Assembly: GCA_001579985.1 (NCBI GenBank)
Contig: LRSR01008020.1
Coordinates: forward strand, 1-20,541
Source of the DNA: Hypsibius dujardini
Taxonomy: Eukaryota > Tardigrada > Eutardigrada > Parachela > Hypsibiidae
Direction of reading: 5' to 3'
DNA: 20,541 bases
Shown: piece by piece, positions 1 through 9,748 of the stretch
How the letters are laid out: each line of letters begins with the position of its first letter
Position numbering within the stretch: the stretch's first letter is position 1
Position numbers and translations under genes: made by a program
Notes under the pieces: model-generated
What the model saw: the letters and a program-made list of their open reading frames with translations, nothing else
The model's database searches: none
What the model was told of the DNA's origin: nothing

Positions 1-104
1 GACCTCCACTAGATTAAATTCTGTCGCTTACTGTACTGATATCTGTACGTACTACGTAACTTACCGGTACGCTACGTGTGCAAAGGGAAATTATAACACC
101 ACGC

Positions 105-110
105 TTTATT
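105..110 (-). promoter_or_regulatory. Putative polyadenylation signal of gene B
   Basis: The plus strand reads TTTATT, i.e. AATAAA on the gene's strand, about 125 bp past the gene B stop codon. It is the only canonical hexamer seen between the stop and the window edge. No cleavage site can be called. Confidence 0.45.
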
Positions 111-234
111 GAAATTTGGGAACGTCAAACATTGAGACAATTTTGAGGATGAAATAACGACAAACCAATGTAAGAAAGACGGTGACAGAATAAAAATGGC
201 AAAACACGAAAATCCGTTTAATCGGGCGGGGGCA

Positions 235-732
235 CTAGTCGGTACTGTTCGAAAAACTGGACTCATCTACGCTGACTTCTTCGCGTCGACTTGAATGAGC
301 AAAATCAGGAAACCGCAACTCGATCGGCATCTTCTCAAGATGCTTTTCCCGCTGATGGATCAACAGCCGCTCCTGACTGGCGTACTGGCGCGTGCAGAAC
401 TCACAGAGTCGAGCGCCGGTCCCGAAAGTTTCTGCCACCTTTTCTGATCGATTCTTTAAGCTGTACAACCGGTCGGGATGATGGAGTCGTTCCATATGGT
501 CGTCGTAGTTCCTTTGGCGTTTGAAGCGGCGACCGCAGGTTTTGCACTCGAACGCATAAACGGCAGAATGTACTAGCATGTGCTTGCCCAGGGCAAACTT
601 TGTCTAAAAATAAGAGCGCAAAGGAAATGCGGTAAACTGGACAGACAGATAAATAACGAGCTAGCAAGACAGGTAGACAGACAAACAGACATCCAGCTGT
701 AGACAGCCACACAGACAGTCAGGCAGACAGGC

Positions 733-773
<41 letters not shown>

Positions 774-3700
774 CTCAATCAGTCAAGACAGGTAGACAGT
801 CAAAATGACCAGATAGTCAACTCGGTGATAGTTTACCTTGAAGAACTTTCGGCAGACATCACACGTATACCGCTTATTGACGTGTTCAGTCCGCAAGTGT
901 CTCTTCAGAATATGGAACTCCGGATACACATTTTGACAGACCCGACAGGAAAAACCGCCATTCACTCGGTGAGTATCACCGTGTTTTTGTATCTCCCTTG
1001 ACGAACCGAACCGCAGCAGGCAAACAGGACACTCAAACAGCTGTCGGCCTGAGTGGACTCGGGCATGCGATCGCAGGGCGGCTTGCGTGACGAACTTCCG
1101 CGAGCACGACGGGCAATCAAAGGATCGATCACTGCCGATATGCGTGTGCATCCGACGAATGTGACGGGCTAGGAATTCCGGCGTTTTGAAGGAGAACCGG
1201 CACTGGGAGCATTTGTTCTCCTTCGGCCTGCCGTAGATCAGTCGTTTGTGTTTATCAACATGGTCGAGAAGTTTTGATAGGACAGAGTCTTGGAAGGAGC
1301 AATCTAGAAAATTGTCCATCAGTTTGTCAGTCGAGGCTCGAGGGTATGAAAATGCGGCTAAAGAGAGTCGGGGTGGGCAAGTCCGCAGGCAAGCAAATAG
1401 ACAGATACAAGTAGCCAGACAAGCGGAGACACAAATAGCTGGGAAGAGAGATAGAAAGATAGAAAGACAAATATACAGACAGACATAAACACAGGTAGAC
1501 AGGTAGACAGATAAGACAGACAGACGGACAGAACAACAGACGAATAGAAAAAAGACAGACGGAGAAAGAGGTGAACCATGCAACAATCAGGCACTCAGAC
1601 AATCAAACATTCGGATAGACTGATAGACAGACATTCAAATAGCCACGGATACAAAGACAGCCACTCAAGCACAATCAAACTTTACCCGGCAAAGGACAGG
1701 TGGTTGGGACGGGTGTCATCTCCTTCCCGTGTCGCAACATATGAATCTCCAATAACTCAGGAATGCGGAATTCCACCGCTCGCCCCGACGCACAAATCTC
1801 ACACGCGTAATCATACGGAATGAAGCCCAAATCTGCCAAATTGTGCTTCTTTCGCCTGCGAATTAACATTACCTCTTCGTCCTCACATTCCTCGAACCCC
1901 GGCTGTTTCCGCCGGAGCTCGTAAATCTGCTGAACCAGCTCCTCACGCGCCGAGAGAGGCGTTGTCACCTTGCCAGACACCCGGTCGAGTGTCCAATCCC
2001 GCAGCATCCGTTGTATGTTGTCACTCATATTCCGGCTCTCCCGATCAGCATGGTAGCCGTACTCGCCGGCATGCGCCGTCTGCACCACATGCTCTGCCGC
2101 TGCCCAGGCCGCTTTCCAACCTTCCGAGCCGGGTGCAAATTGATACGGGTTGGCAGAGAGACAGGCTCGAAGACGATGTTCCGCCATGATTTCTTTTTTG
2201 CGCGAGACCTCTTTCACGCTTGAATCCTGTAACAAGCAAATACATTAAAGGCGTAGCGGTGACAGATTCAGTACCAGCCAGTAAGACAAACCGGTCAGTC
2301 ATGCAAATCAAGCACTAGAAGGCCAGACGAAAAGAAAACCGAAAGTCAGAAAAAACCACAACTAAATGGATAGACAAACTGAAATTAGACAAATCAACAT
2401 CCAGCCACTCAAATTAGCAAATCAAACAGACAAACGTGTCACAACCTTGAATTGATACGCCTTGATTGATTTGGTCAACCAAAGAAGATAGCTAAATAGA
2501 CTTATAACATAAGATCAGACAGATAACGCATCGGGCGATCAGACACACCATAGAGCAGACAGACAAACCAGAAGGCTACCAGACAGGCAGGCAGGCAGAC
2601 AGATAAACAAACAAACAGATAGACAGACAGTCAGAGAAACAGACAAACATATAGACAGTCAAACAAACAATCAAACAGACAGAAACAGATTAGAAGACAG
2701 ACAAACATATCAACACAATCAGGCAGTGCAGTACACAAACACCAGACCATCGGAAAAATCGCGAAGCCGACCGACCGACAGATACTGTATAGTCGACGCA
2801 TTACCAACCACAAAGTCCAATCAACCGAACGTCATGACAAGCCAAGGAACCAGGCTCACACCATACGCGCAGTTACGAAGATGAACAACTTTTAAACTAA
2901 CCTTTGCCGGGCGCTTCATTCGAAGTGCGTAAAGTTGCTGCACCAACTCATCCCGCACCGTCAACGGCGCGGTCGACTGCCCCTCCACTCGATCCCGCTG
3001 CCATTGACCGAGATACCGAATGACACAATCCTTCAAATTCCTCCCCTCGCGCTCCGGAGAGTACTCCTCCTCACCGGTGAATACTGCCACGACCTGTTCC
3101 GTTGCAGCGGCCACCGCGGCCTTGTACTCCAGCGATCCGGCAGGATACTGATACGGATTCGTCCGTAAAAACGCTCGCAATCTCTCCTCCCCAATCACGC
3201 TCAGGCTGGACTTGGGTCGTAATTTTATCCCCAGCGTCCGGGCCTCCTGGACATTCAACAGGCTGTCGTTCCGTCGCGGTTGAGAAAGTTTCATCTCGTA
3301 AACCTCTCGGATCAGTTGGTCGCGTGGCGTCAGCGGCGCCGTCGAGCCGCCCTTGATTCGCTCCTTCTTCCACTCCCGTAGCAGGCGGTACACGGTGTCG
3401 GGCATGTTCCGGTCCTCCCGGTCGCCGCGGTAGCCGTCTTTTCCAGTGAAGGCTGCCTGGATTGCCTCTTCGGCGGCCTTCCAGGCGGCCCGGTGCTCCT
3501 CCGAATCGGTGTGGAATTGGAAGGGATTGGCGGCGATAAAGGCACGCAGGCGGTGGTCGGTCAGGGATGTGCCGTCATCCCCGCGACTTCGATAACGCCT
3601 CTTCTCTGAGAATACCTCCTCGTTAATAGTCGCTTCGGTGGAAGGGGATTTTCTCAGGCGCTTCAATCGATCTCCTCGACGCGGTAGTGGCGCTTCAACC

Positions 3701-5075
3701 TAAGGGTTACATGAAACGTTAATCCAAATTAGAATGACATGCACGGCAAATTGGAGTTTAAAAACTAATTAGTTAAGTTTATAACTTCTTTGGAAAAAAA
3801 TCCAATGAATTTCTTCATAGCTTCCAAGTTTAATTTCAAAAAGGGTTAGACAATATAACTGATGATAATTAAGCTGGACGTTTTTGGCTTGCTTTCCTTA
3901 TGTGCTACAGTAAACGACAATTTAGAAACAGTCAGCTAACTATAATTCGCTTAGACAATTTCGAAACGTTAATTATTACGACAGATATTTTCATTTTTCC
4001 CCAAATGGAATGGCTGAGAAATACTCAAGAATTTAGCATAACCTTTTCGATTTAAAAAATCAAACTAAAATCATTCAAGCTTCAAAGCTGATAACCGAAT
4101 TAATGTTAATAATAGATTCCACCAAATGAAGGTAAACGGGGTTCATCTCACTACCTCAGGCGTTGAAGATGGGACATAGTCGGAATGTGCAGTCGTTTTT
4201 TGCTCGTATATTTTCCGAACCAACATTTGCACTCTAGAGAGCTCTTCCCCAGCCACCGGTACGTAGTCGCGGAGCAAAGAATCAACCAGATTCTTCAGCT
4301 CCTCTATGGACGGTTGCTCTGCATTGATGGAAGAGGGATCGCGCTCTCGCAGCCGCTTGTAGGCGGAATTCCAAGCCGCAGTTTGAAAGACTGCGTGCCG
4401 GTATTGAAAGGGATTGACGTCGATGACAGCTTGAAGGTAGTCTTCCAATAGGAAAGTACCGCTGCTTATTGGATTAGATCCGGCGACATGATCGAAATTT
4501 TTTGGTTCCAATGACGTAAAGGACGCACTGATGACGTTATCATCATCAGTGGGGGAAGGTTTCCGTCGTTTCGCATTGAACACAACATTAGCTTTACGTT
4601 TAGACGTTCGCGTTCGTTTCGCGCTTTTTGACAGCGGTAGCGGTGTTGAAGGACGATGGTGGGTTACTGGGAGATCGTCGCCGTCCGGTAGGCCAGAGGA
4701 CATTGGCAGTGTACTGAACAATTGGACAAACCTCCCAGCACGATCCGGTTTCTTTCGGGGCGAGACTATCATGACATCACCTGAATCCGTCGCATCGGTA
4801 CTGGGGGCATGATTGGGTGTTGTGGCAGTTGCCAACTGACGGCGGCGACGTGAGCGAATCCCGGTCGACGGCGTCGCGTGGTCCATGGGAGCTGGAGGCA
4901 GGGAATAGGAGGAAGGCTGTGGCGATTCTGCTGATTCGGACTGTGCCCCATTCTCGTCGACGAGCAACTCTGCTAAGATAAACACCGTAAGGGGTTTAAC
5001 AGTAAATCTGCTTTCAATGGGTACACATAGGCAAACCTATTAAAACAGGCAGGCAGATGAATAGACAAACAAATT

Positions 5076-5107
<32 letters not shown>

Positions 5108-6877
5108 AACAGACACAGACAGAGGCAGAGAGATAAGCAAACTGACTAACAGGCAGACAGAAAAAAAGATCTTACCAGTACTTGTCGCTTCTTCTTCCTG
5201 CCGTATCCTGACTGCAGTTGGTTGGTTCAGTTGCAGCTCGTAAATTTGCCGCACCAAGTCATCCCTAGCAGAAAACTGAGTCCCCAACGGGCGCAACGGA
5301 AGATCTCGCTTCCACTCCCGCAGCAACCGAAAAACACTGTCGCGAATCATACGTTCTTCCGCTTCTGGCTTATAGCCGTCCGTGCCAGAATATTCCTCTT
5401 TCACCAATTCCGTCGCTGTGAGCCAGGCATCGTTGTTCTCTATGGAGGGATTGGGAAATTGAAATGGGTTGACGAGCAGCGTGGCACGCAGCCGGGCATT
5501 CACCACTTTGCCCTTCTGCTGTTGCTTGCGAATTCCTTTCTGTTGCAGAGGTTCTTCGTTGGAAGACTTGGGCTTGAGAAGTTGCGGAGCAATGGGAGGC
5601 GGCGAAATTTTCGGAAAAGATGCGGGTGTCGTGATCACAGATGAGACGAATGGAAAATCTGCAAATAAGTCGAATTTGATCACTAAGACACATGGATGGC
5701 AGGGCGGGGACCACCCTACCGACAAGCAAACAAGCAGACGAAGATAGGCAGACGGACAGACAAACAAGCGGGAAGACAGAGAAACAGAGAGGCAGACAGG
5801 CAGACAGACAAACAGACAAACAAGCGAACAAACAGATAAACAAAAAACGATAGGCAGAAAAGACAAGACACTTACCCCCAGATGCCGGCGAATTCGCTAT
5901 AATACCATCGGCAAGAGTTCGCGATTGGGGGACATCAACGGCAGGGTGGTCCTTTGATTCAAAAGACACTTTCCCAATAGATTTGGCGTATTGTTCAGAG
6001 TACCGGACCAATAGCTCTTCACCGCGCCTGATAACCCTCAACACCGCAAAATAAATCTTCCCGTGTTGCTGAAATGCGACAGCATTCGCTCGAGCCCACA
6101 TGTCCGCCATGCGAACGTACTTCATCCAATTGGAGAGGTCATTTGACTCTAGATTAAAGTACCGTAGAGATTCGTCCTGCTGAACTAGGGCATAACGGAA
6201 CGAGTCATCATCGGCAAAAGAGTCGTCGTTATCAGAGAGATCTCCGACAAGTGGTCCAAGGATGCATCTTTCAGCAACATCAGTTGCTGCGAATACGCCT
6301 TCTTCTGCAAAACAATGTATAGGAATTAGTGATATGAATGCAAACACTTGTTGCCTTTATAATCAAGCACCAGAAACATTCACTTAATGACATCGGTAAC
6401 TTATCAACGAAACCGGCGAACTGATTGATGAATTGACGATACATCAAACCAACATTGTTTTATTGACAACTTTTTCGCTTGATTGAACAATTGATGCAGA
6501 AAATCGTATACAATTCACTGCCTTTGATTGATTGGTAGATTAACTTACTTGAAATTCCAAAAACTTTCAGGACGGAACCAAGTGCGCTATGCAATGAGCA
6601 CCCTACAACTGACCTTGACTTCCGGGAATGTTTTCAATCACAAATTCACTGGGAAGAGTGGCGAAGGCACGGGGAAGAAGCGGTCGATCTGGAAGGAGAC
6701 GGTTATGGAGGATGCACAACTCATCGACGTTGTCCCTGGACGAAACACACTCCGCACACCCTGCAAAGCAAATTTTTTGCATTTTTTAAATTAGAAAGAC
6801 TAATCAAAAAAATCAAAATAAATACTGCTGTGTGGCTGACCCGCAGAATCAGCGAGGTTGACGGAGGACGAATTCAT
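235..6877 (-). CDS. Gene B: PRDM4/9-like PR/SET zinc-finger protein with five internal ~95-aa repeats
   Basis: Nine exons on the minus strand, in transcript order: 6877-6841, 6760-6614, 6304-5876, 5658-5176, 4972-4155, 3699-2902, 2226-1686, 1357-837, 603-235. All junctions are GT-AG, the phases agree and the total is 4143 nt (1380 aa plus stop). The start is the first ATG after an in-frame TGA. Order of domains: zinc knuckle CAEC (about aa 14-30); PR/SET (about 62-170) with NWMKYVRMAD and ELLVRYSEQYAKSIG; repeats R1-R5 (about 258-352, 542-638, 686-779, 809-904, 920-1013); then C2H2 fingers. Eight fingers are intact (for example CEIC, CSQC, CPSC, CPVC, CRVC, CDVC, CKTC, CEFC) and one is degenerate. 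From the family, a nuclear DNA-binding chromatin or transcription regulator is expected; this role is inferred. The PR domain has Arg where the paralogs have Trp in the VWY motif, so methyltransferase activity is doubtful. Closest match from memory is PRDM4. Uncertainties: NAGNAG acceptor at 4972/4969, and the junction at 1686/1357. Confidence 0.85.
643..774. repeat. CAGA/CTGT tetranucleotide array in gene B last intron
   Basis: Degenerate CAGA units, becoming a nearly pure GACA run from about 733 to 773. It lies in the 233-bp intron 604-836. On the gene's strand the transcript would carry CUGU. Confidence 0.9.
1388..1660. repeat. Degenerate CAGA/CTGT array in gene B intron 1358-1685
   Basis: Interrupted ACAGATAGACAGACA-type units with many A/T substitutions fill most of this intron. 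They create long spurious open frames of Leu/Ser/Val/Cys composition that should not be read as protein. Confidence 0.85.
1900..2181 (-). other. Repeat R5 of gene B
   Basis: Encodes about aa 920-1013 in exon 2226-1686. Key blocks: EHRLRACLSANPYQF, AAWAAAEHVVQTAHAGEYGY, RNMSDNIQRMLRDWTLDR and SAREELVQQIYELRRKQP. The first zinc finger of the protein (CEIC...HMLRH) lies about 30 residues further on in the same exon, so R5 is the unit joined to the finger array. Confidence 0.8.
2520..2722. repeat. Degenerate CAGA/CTGT array in gene B intron 2227-2901
   Basis: Units such as GGCAGGCAGGCAGACAGATAAACAAACAAACAG and AACAGACAAACATAT repeat. The rest of this 675-bp intron is A-rich with scattered caa/aga words and shows no gene. 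Confidence 0.8.
2902..3189 (-). other. Repeat R4 of gene B
   Basis: Encodes about aa 809-904 and ends exactly at the exon's 3' boundary (K before the GTTAGT donor). Key blocks: EERLRAFLRTNPYQY, FTGEEEYSPEREGRNLKD, IRYLGQWQRDRVEGQ and TVRDELVQQLYALRMKRP. It shares an exon with R3, consistent with a local unit duplication. Confidence 0.8.
3277..3558 (-). other. Repeat R3 of gene B
   Basis: Encodes about aa 686-779 at the front of exon 3699-2902. Key blocks: DHRLRAFIAANPFQF, AAWKAAEEAIQAAFTGKDGY, RNMPDTVYRLLREWKKER and TPRDQLIREVYEMKLSQP. It is preceded by a basic stretch (KRLRK, KRRYRSR). A 29-residue linker separates it from R4 in the same exon. Confidence 0.8.
3700..4154 (-). other. Gene B intron without CAGA array
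   Basis: A 455-bp AT-rich intron between the R2 exon and the R3/R4 exon. I see no coding potential, no tetranucleotide array and no recognisable element. It is one of the few long introns downstream of the PR exon that lacks an array. Confidence 0.7.
4155..4445 (-). other. Repeat R2 of gene B (divergent copy)
   Basis: Encodes about aa 542-638 at the end of exon 4972-4155. It keeps NPFQY, AAWNSAYKRL, VDSLLRDY and LVRKIYEQ but has lost the GY, REx and REW positions found in the other four. It follows a ~175-aa Ser/Pro/basic linker with KRTRTSKRK and NAKRRK, which look like nuclear localisation signals. It is the most diverged unit of the five. Confidence 0.7.
5045..5163. repeat. CAGA/CTGT array in gene B intron 4973-5175
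   Basis: Runs of GACAGACAGACAGACAAACAGAC and derivatives occupy the middle of this short intron, with CUGU on the transcript strand. Confidence 0.9.
5216..5500 (-). other. Repeat R1 of gene B (Myb/SANT-like helical domain)
   Basis: Encodes about aa 258-352 in the exon 5658-5176. It begins NARLRATLLVNPFQF, continues with a W-centred helix (AWLTATELV), then the block IRDSVFRLLREWKRD, and ends SARDDLVRQIYELQLNQP. It is preceded by a Gln/Lys-rich basic linker (GIRKQQQKGK). It shares the key positions L, NPFQ, W, R..D.V.RLLREW and L..Q.YEL with R3-R5. The fold and DNA binding are inferred from the pattern of Trp and amphipathic helices. Confidence 0.8.
5726..5872. repeat. CAGA/CTGT array in gene B intron 5659-5875
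   Basis: Degenerate ACAAACAAGC and GGCAGACAGACAAACAGAC units fill the intron directly downstream of the PR exon. The transcript strand is CUGU/UUGU rich. Confidence 0.85.
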
Positions 6878-7535
6878 AATGTTTATATATCTTCCACTGT
6901 GCGACTCAGCGTCGGGTTCGCGATCAGGGGAGACGGGATAACACTTATTTTTCGTGGCCCAGACAAGACTGTAAGCACTGTTTTCAGGGAAACGTTTTTT
7001 TCAACGGACGCCCCTAAAAAAACCCTGTATTTTTATAGACGCTTAAAATTTAAAAAACAGTGATTTTTTAGGGACACTTAATATGAAAAAATTGGTGAGC
7101 CGTACAGAACAAACGGCTGGAGCGGAGACCGGTAGAAGCGGTCAGGCCAGACGGTTTGTCCACGCAGAGGGTGGTAAGAGAGAAATTTCGTCCACTCGGT
7201 TGACGGTTCAACAGTTACTATTTTTGGCTAATCTTGTCTCTTGCCTGCAGTTAAAGAGAAACCCATGAGTGTGCCGAAATAGTATGGTCCATTCATTAGT
7301 CCGATTGATTGATTAACGAAAGCGATAATCACTGCACTGCAGCGAAGGGCCAACCTTGATTGATTTAATGATACAGTGTGATGCAGCTTCGTTTTGCCAC
7401 TCATTATTTTTTTCACGGTCTTAATGAGATCACGCAATTACACAATCGGGGAAGGCGGAAACGGCCCAAAATTCCGGAGACAGATAACTTAACGTTCAAA
7501 AGCTCGAATCGGAAGAACCATTAGGCCGTTGTGGT
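6878..7535. other. 5' flank of gene B / 3' flank of gene A
   Basis: A 658-bp intergenic stretch without a convincing gene. It holds AT-rich DNA, a half copy of the fold-back element (about 7252-7281), GATTGATT words, and TTTAAT at 7364-7369 (ATTAAA on the minus strand), a possible poly(A) signal for gene A. TATATAAA lies on the minus strand only about 6 nt before the gene B ATG, too close to act as a normal TATA box for that start. Confidence 0.5.
7252..7281. repeat. Partial copy of the fold-back element
   Basis: The plus strand AAAGAGAAACCCATGAG followed by TGTGCCGAAATA matches the right arm of the element at 11144-11364. Only one arm is present. It lies in the 5' flank of gene B, so related sequence sits upstream of both minus-strand paralogs. 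Confidence 0.55.
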
Positions 7536-9696
7536 CTACTTCCGATTTTTTCGCCGTTTCGGCGGCAGGAACGCCACCCGTTCGCGCATTTCCGCGGACA
7601 GCAGCTCAATGTGTTGATCCCGATGATGCTGTAGCAGCCGCTCTTCCCCGATGTACTGCTTGTAGCAGTACTGACACACCAACGCGTCTGCCATAGCCTT
7701 GGCGATGCGAACCGAGCGTTCCCGGTAGCCGTAATCCTCGCGGTTCTCCCCGTGCAGCGCCATAAAGTGGTCGTCACGGGTTCTACTGCGCTTAAACTTG
7801 CGGCCACACGAGCCGCACACGGCCCGATACTCCGACTCGTGGGTCACCATGTGCGACTTGAGGTGCTTCTGCCGGTAGAAAGCCTTCCCACATCCGGGGA
7901 CCGCACAGACCCAGTCCTTGGGTTTGTGCTGGTCCTTGGCGTGCCGAAGGACGTGACGATGCTCGGAGAAGGGCTTCCGGCAGAGCGGGCAGACGAAGGA
8001 GCCGTCGGCGGAGCGGTGCCGTTCGACGTGGTGCGTGCGCTCACGGTAACCCTCGAAGTTGTGCGGGAAGTTGACCTTGCAGAAGAGGCACTGGATGGTA
8101 CGAGTGCTGTCGGATTTGACTGGCTGTGCAATTAACTGAAAGATCCGGCAACAGATTGAAGCACAAGTACACTACTTCATAGGTATCAAGACAAAACCGG
8201 ACAAAAAAGACAGTGAGACAGTTACCGTAAGCCTATTCAAACAATTAAGGCAGATGAACCAACAGAACAGGGAGACAAGCTAACATATCAAGAGATACAG
8301 AGAGCTAGACGTACTGTACTAAGACTGACTAACAGACAGACAAACAGACAGGCATTCAGGCAAGGGGCAGACAAACAGACAGACAGCTAGACAGAAAAAT
8401 AACGAGGCAGCTACACTTTGAGACAGACATATAGTCAAGCAGACACAGACAGACACGCAATCAAACAAACAAAAAGAAAAGCGAAACAGAGGGAGAGAGA
8501 ATAAAACAGATTAATGAATCACTGTACATAACAACAGGCTATTAGATAGATTGAGAGACACAAACTTCAATAGTTTGGAGACAAACCTTCTTCTTGTGGT
8601 GAGATCTCTTCGGTGCATTAACGGCCGCAATTTCCTTTGTCCCGTTTCTGACAACCCGGTCGTCAACTTCTTTCGGATGCCTGGACTTCATGTGACTGGC
8701 CAATCGTGCCGAAGTTGGCGGCCGATGATCGCAAAACCTACAGGCAAGTTCCCGTTGTATTGGCTGTGGCTTCGCATGTTCATCCACATGAACAGCCAAC
8801 TCCATGGTCGTGAGCACCGTCAAGGCACACCACGGGCAAGTCTTACTGCCGTCACTCTCCACCATCGCGCCGTGCAGTACCGCATGCATCTCCAACATCT
8901 TCCGGCTGTGGAAGACCTTCGGGCACTGGTCACACGGCACGTGGTAGAAGTTGTCGCGGATCTGGAAGTAGCGCGGCGGGGCCGGCGGCTGCGAAGGAGG
9001 CTCACAGGTTGCGACGCGGCCGTGCTTCCGTTTGGTCGGCTGGCCAGAATAGCTGACGAAACACATAGCACGCTTTCGTTTCGGCGGCGAATTCGGTGGC
9101 GAATCCGGTACCTGCTGCTGCTGCTGCGACGACGATGACGATGACGATCCTGTTTCATGACCAGGAATGGGAGTAGTCTGTGATGATGAGTCCAACTGCA
9201 AATCAACTGTTGCATCGGCATCACTGTCACCATCGGATTCGTAGTCGTCCGGGAGGCCTGAGGAGATGTCGTAATCGGGGTCAAAATGCGAACTGTCGCC
9301 CGAAATCGATTGGTCCATGCCTGGAGCGATGCTGTAACTGAATCCTTTCCGAGTTTCTAAAACGTAGAAGACGAGATGAATCGAGGCATAGAGACGGACC
9401 AGAGCAGATAACGGAATAGAGTGACACATCAAATACACTGATGGTTGGAATAGTCGGATTGTTAGTATGACAGTCAGGCGAGCAGAATGCTCGACAAACA
9501 GACGGACAAACAAAAAGGCACGTACAGGAAGAGACAGGCAGCCGGTTTAAAAACCAAGCATATTGAAAAGCAAGCACATAGACAGGGAGGAATAAAACAG
9601 CCAAAAAAGAGATGGACAGATAAACATTCGATGAGACAGACACAGACATATAGACATAGAGATAAGACAGATTGACAGACAGACAGACAGACAGAC

Positions 9697-9748
<52 letters not shown>

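Noticed and set aside
733-773. Regular direct repeats considered as a possible CRISPR array
   Set aside because: The unit is a 4-bp microsatellite with no spacers of uniform length, in a eukaryotic intron.
5370-5866. Long open frames reading LSVCLSVCLSVC and SLVCLFVCLPVC, seeming like Cys-rich or membrane proteins
   Set aside because: They are translations of CAGA/CTGT arrays in introns; the same pattern appears wherever the array does, and splice sites flank them.
7752-8135. 127-aa plus-strand frame and 95-aa Ser/Thr/Arg-rich minus-strand frame
   Set aside because: Both are out-of-frame readings of the last exon of gene A, which encodes fingers CLFC to CQYC in the correct frame.
8551-9138. 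195-aa plus-strand open frame within gene A exon 4
   Set aside because: Antisense shadow. The minus strand has three zinc fingers, a Ser/Gln linker and matching splice sites.
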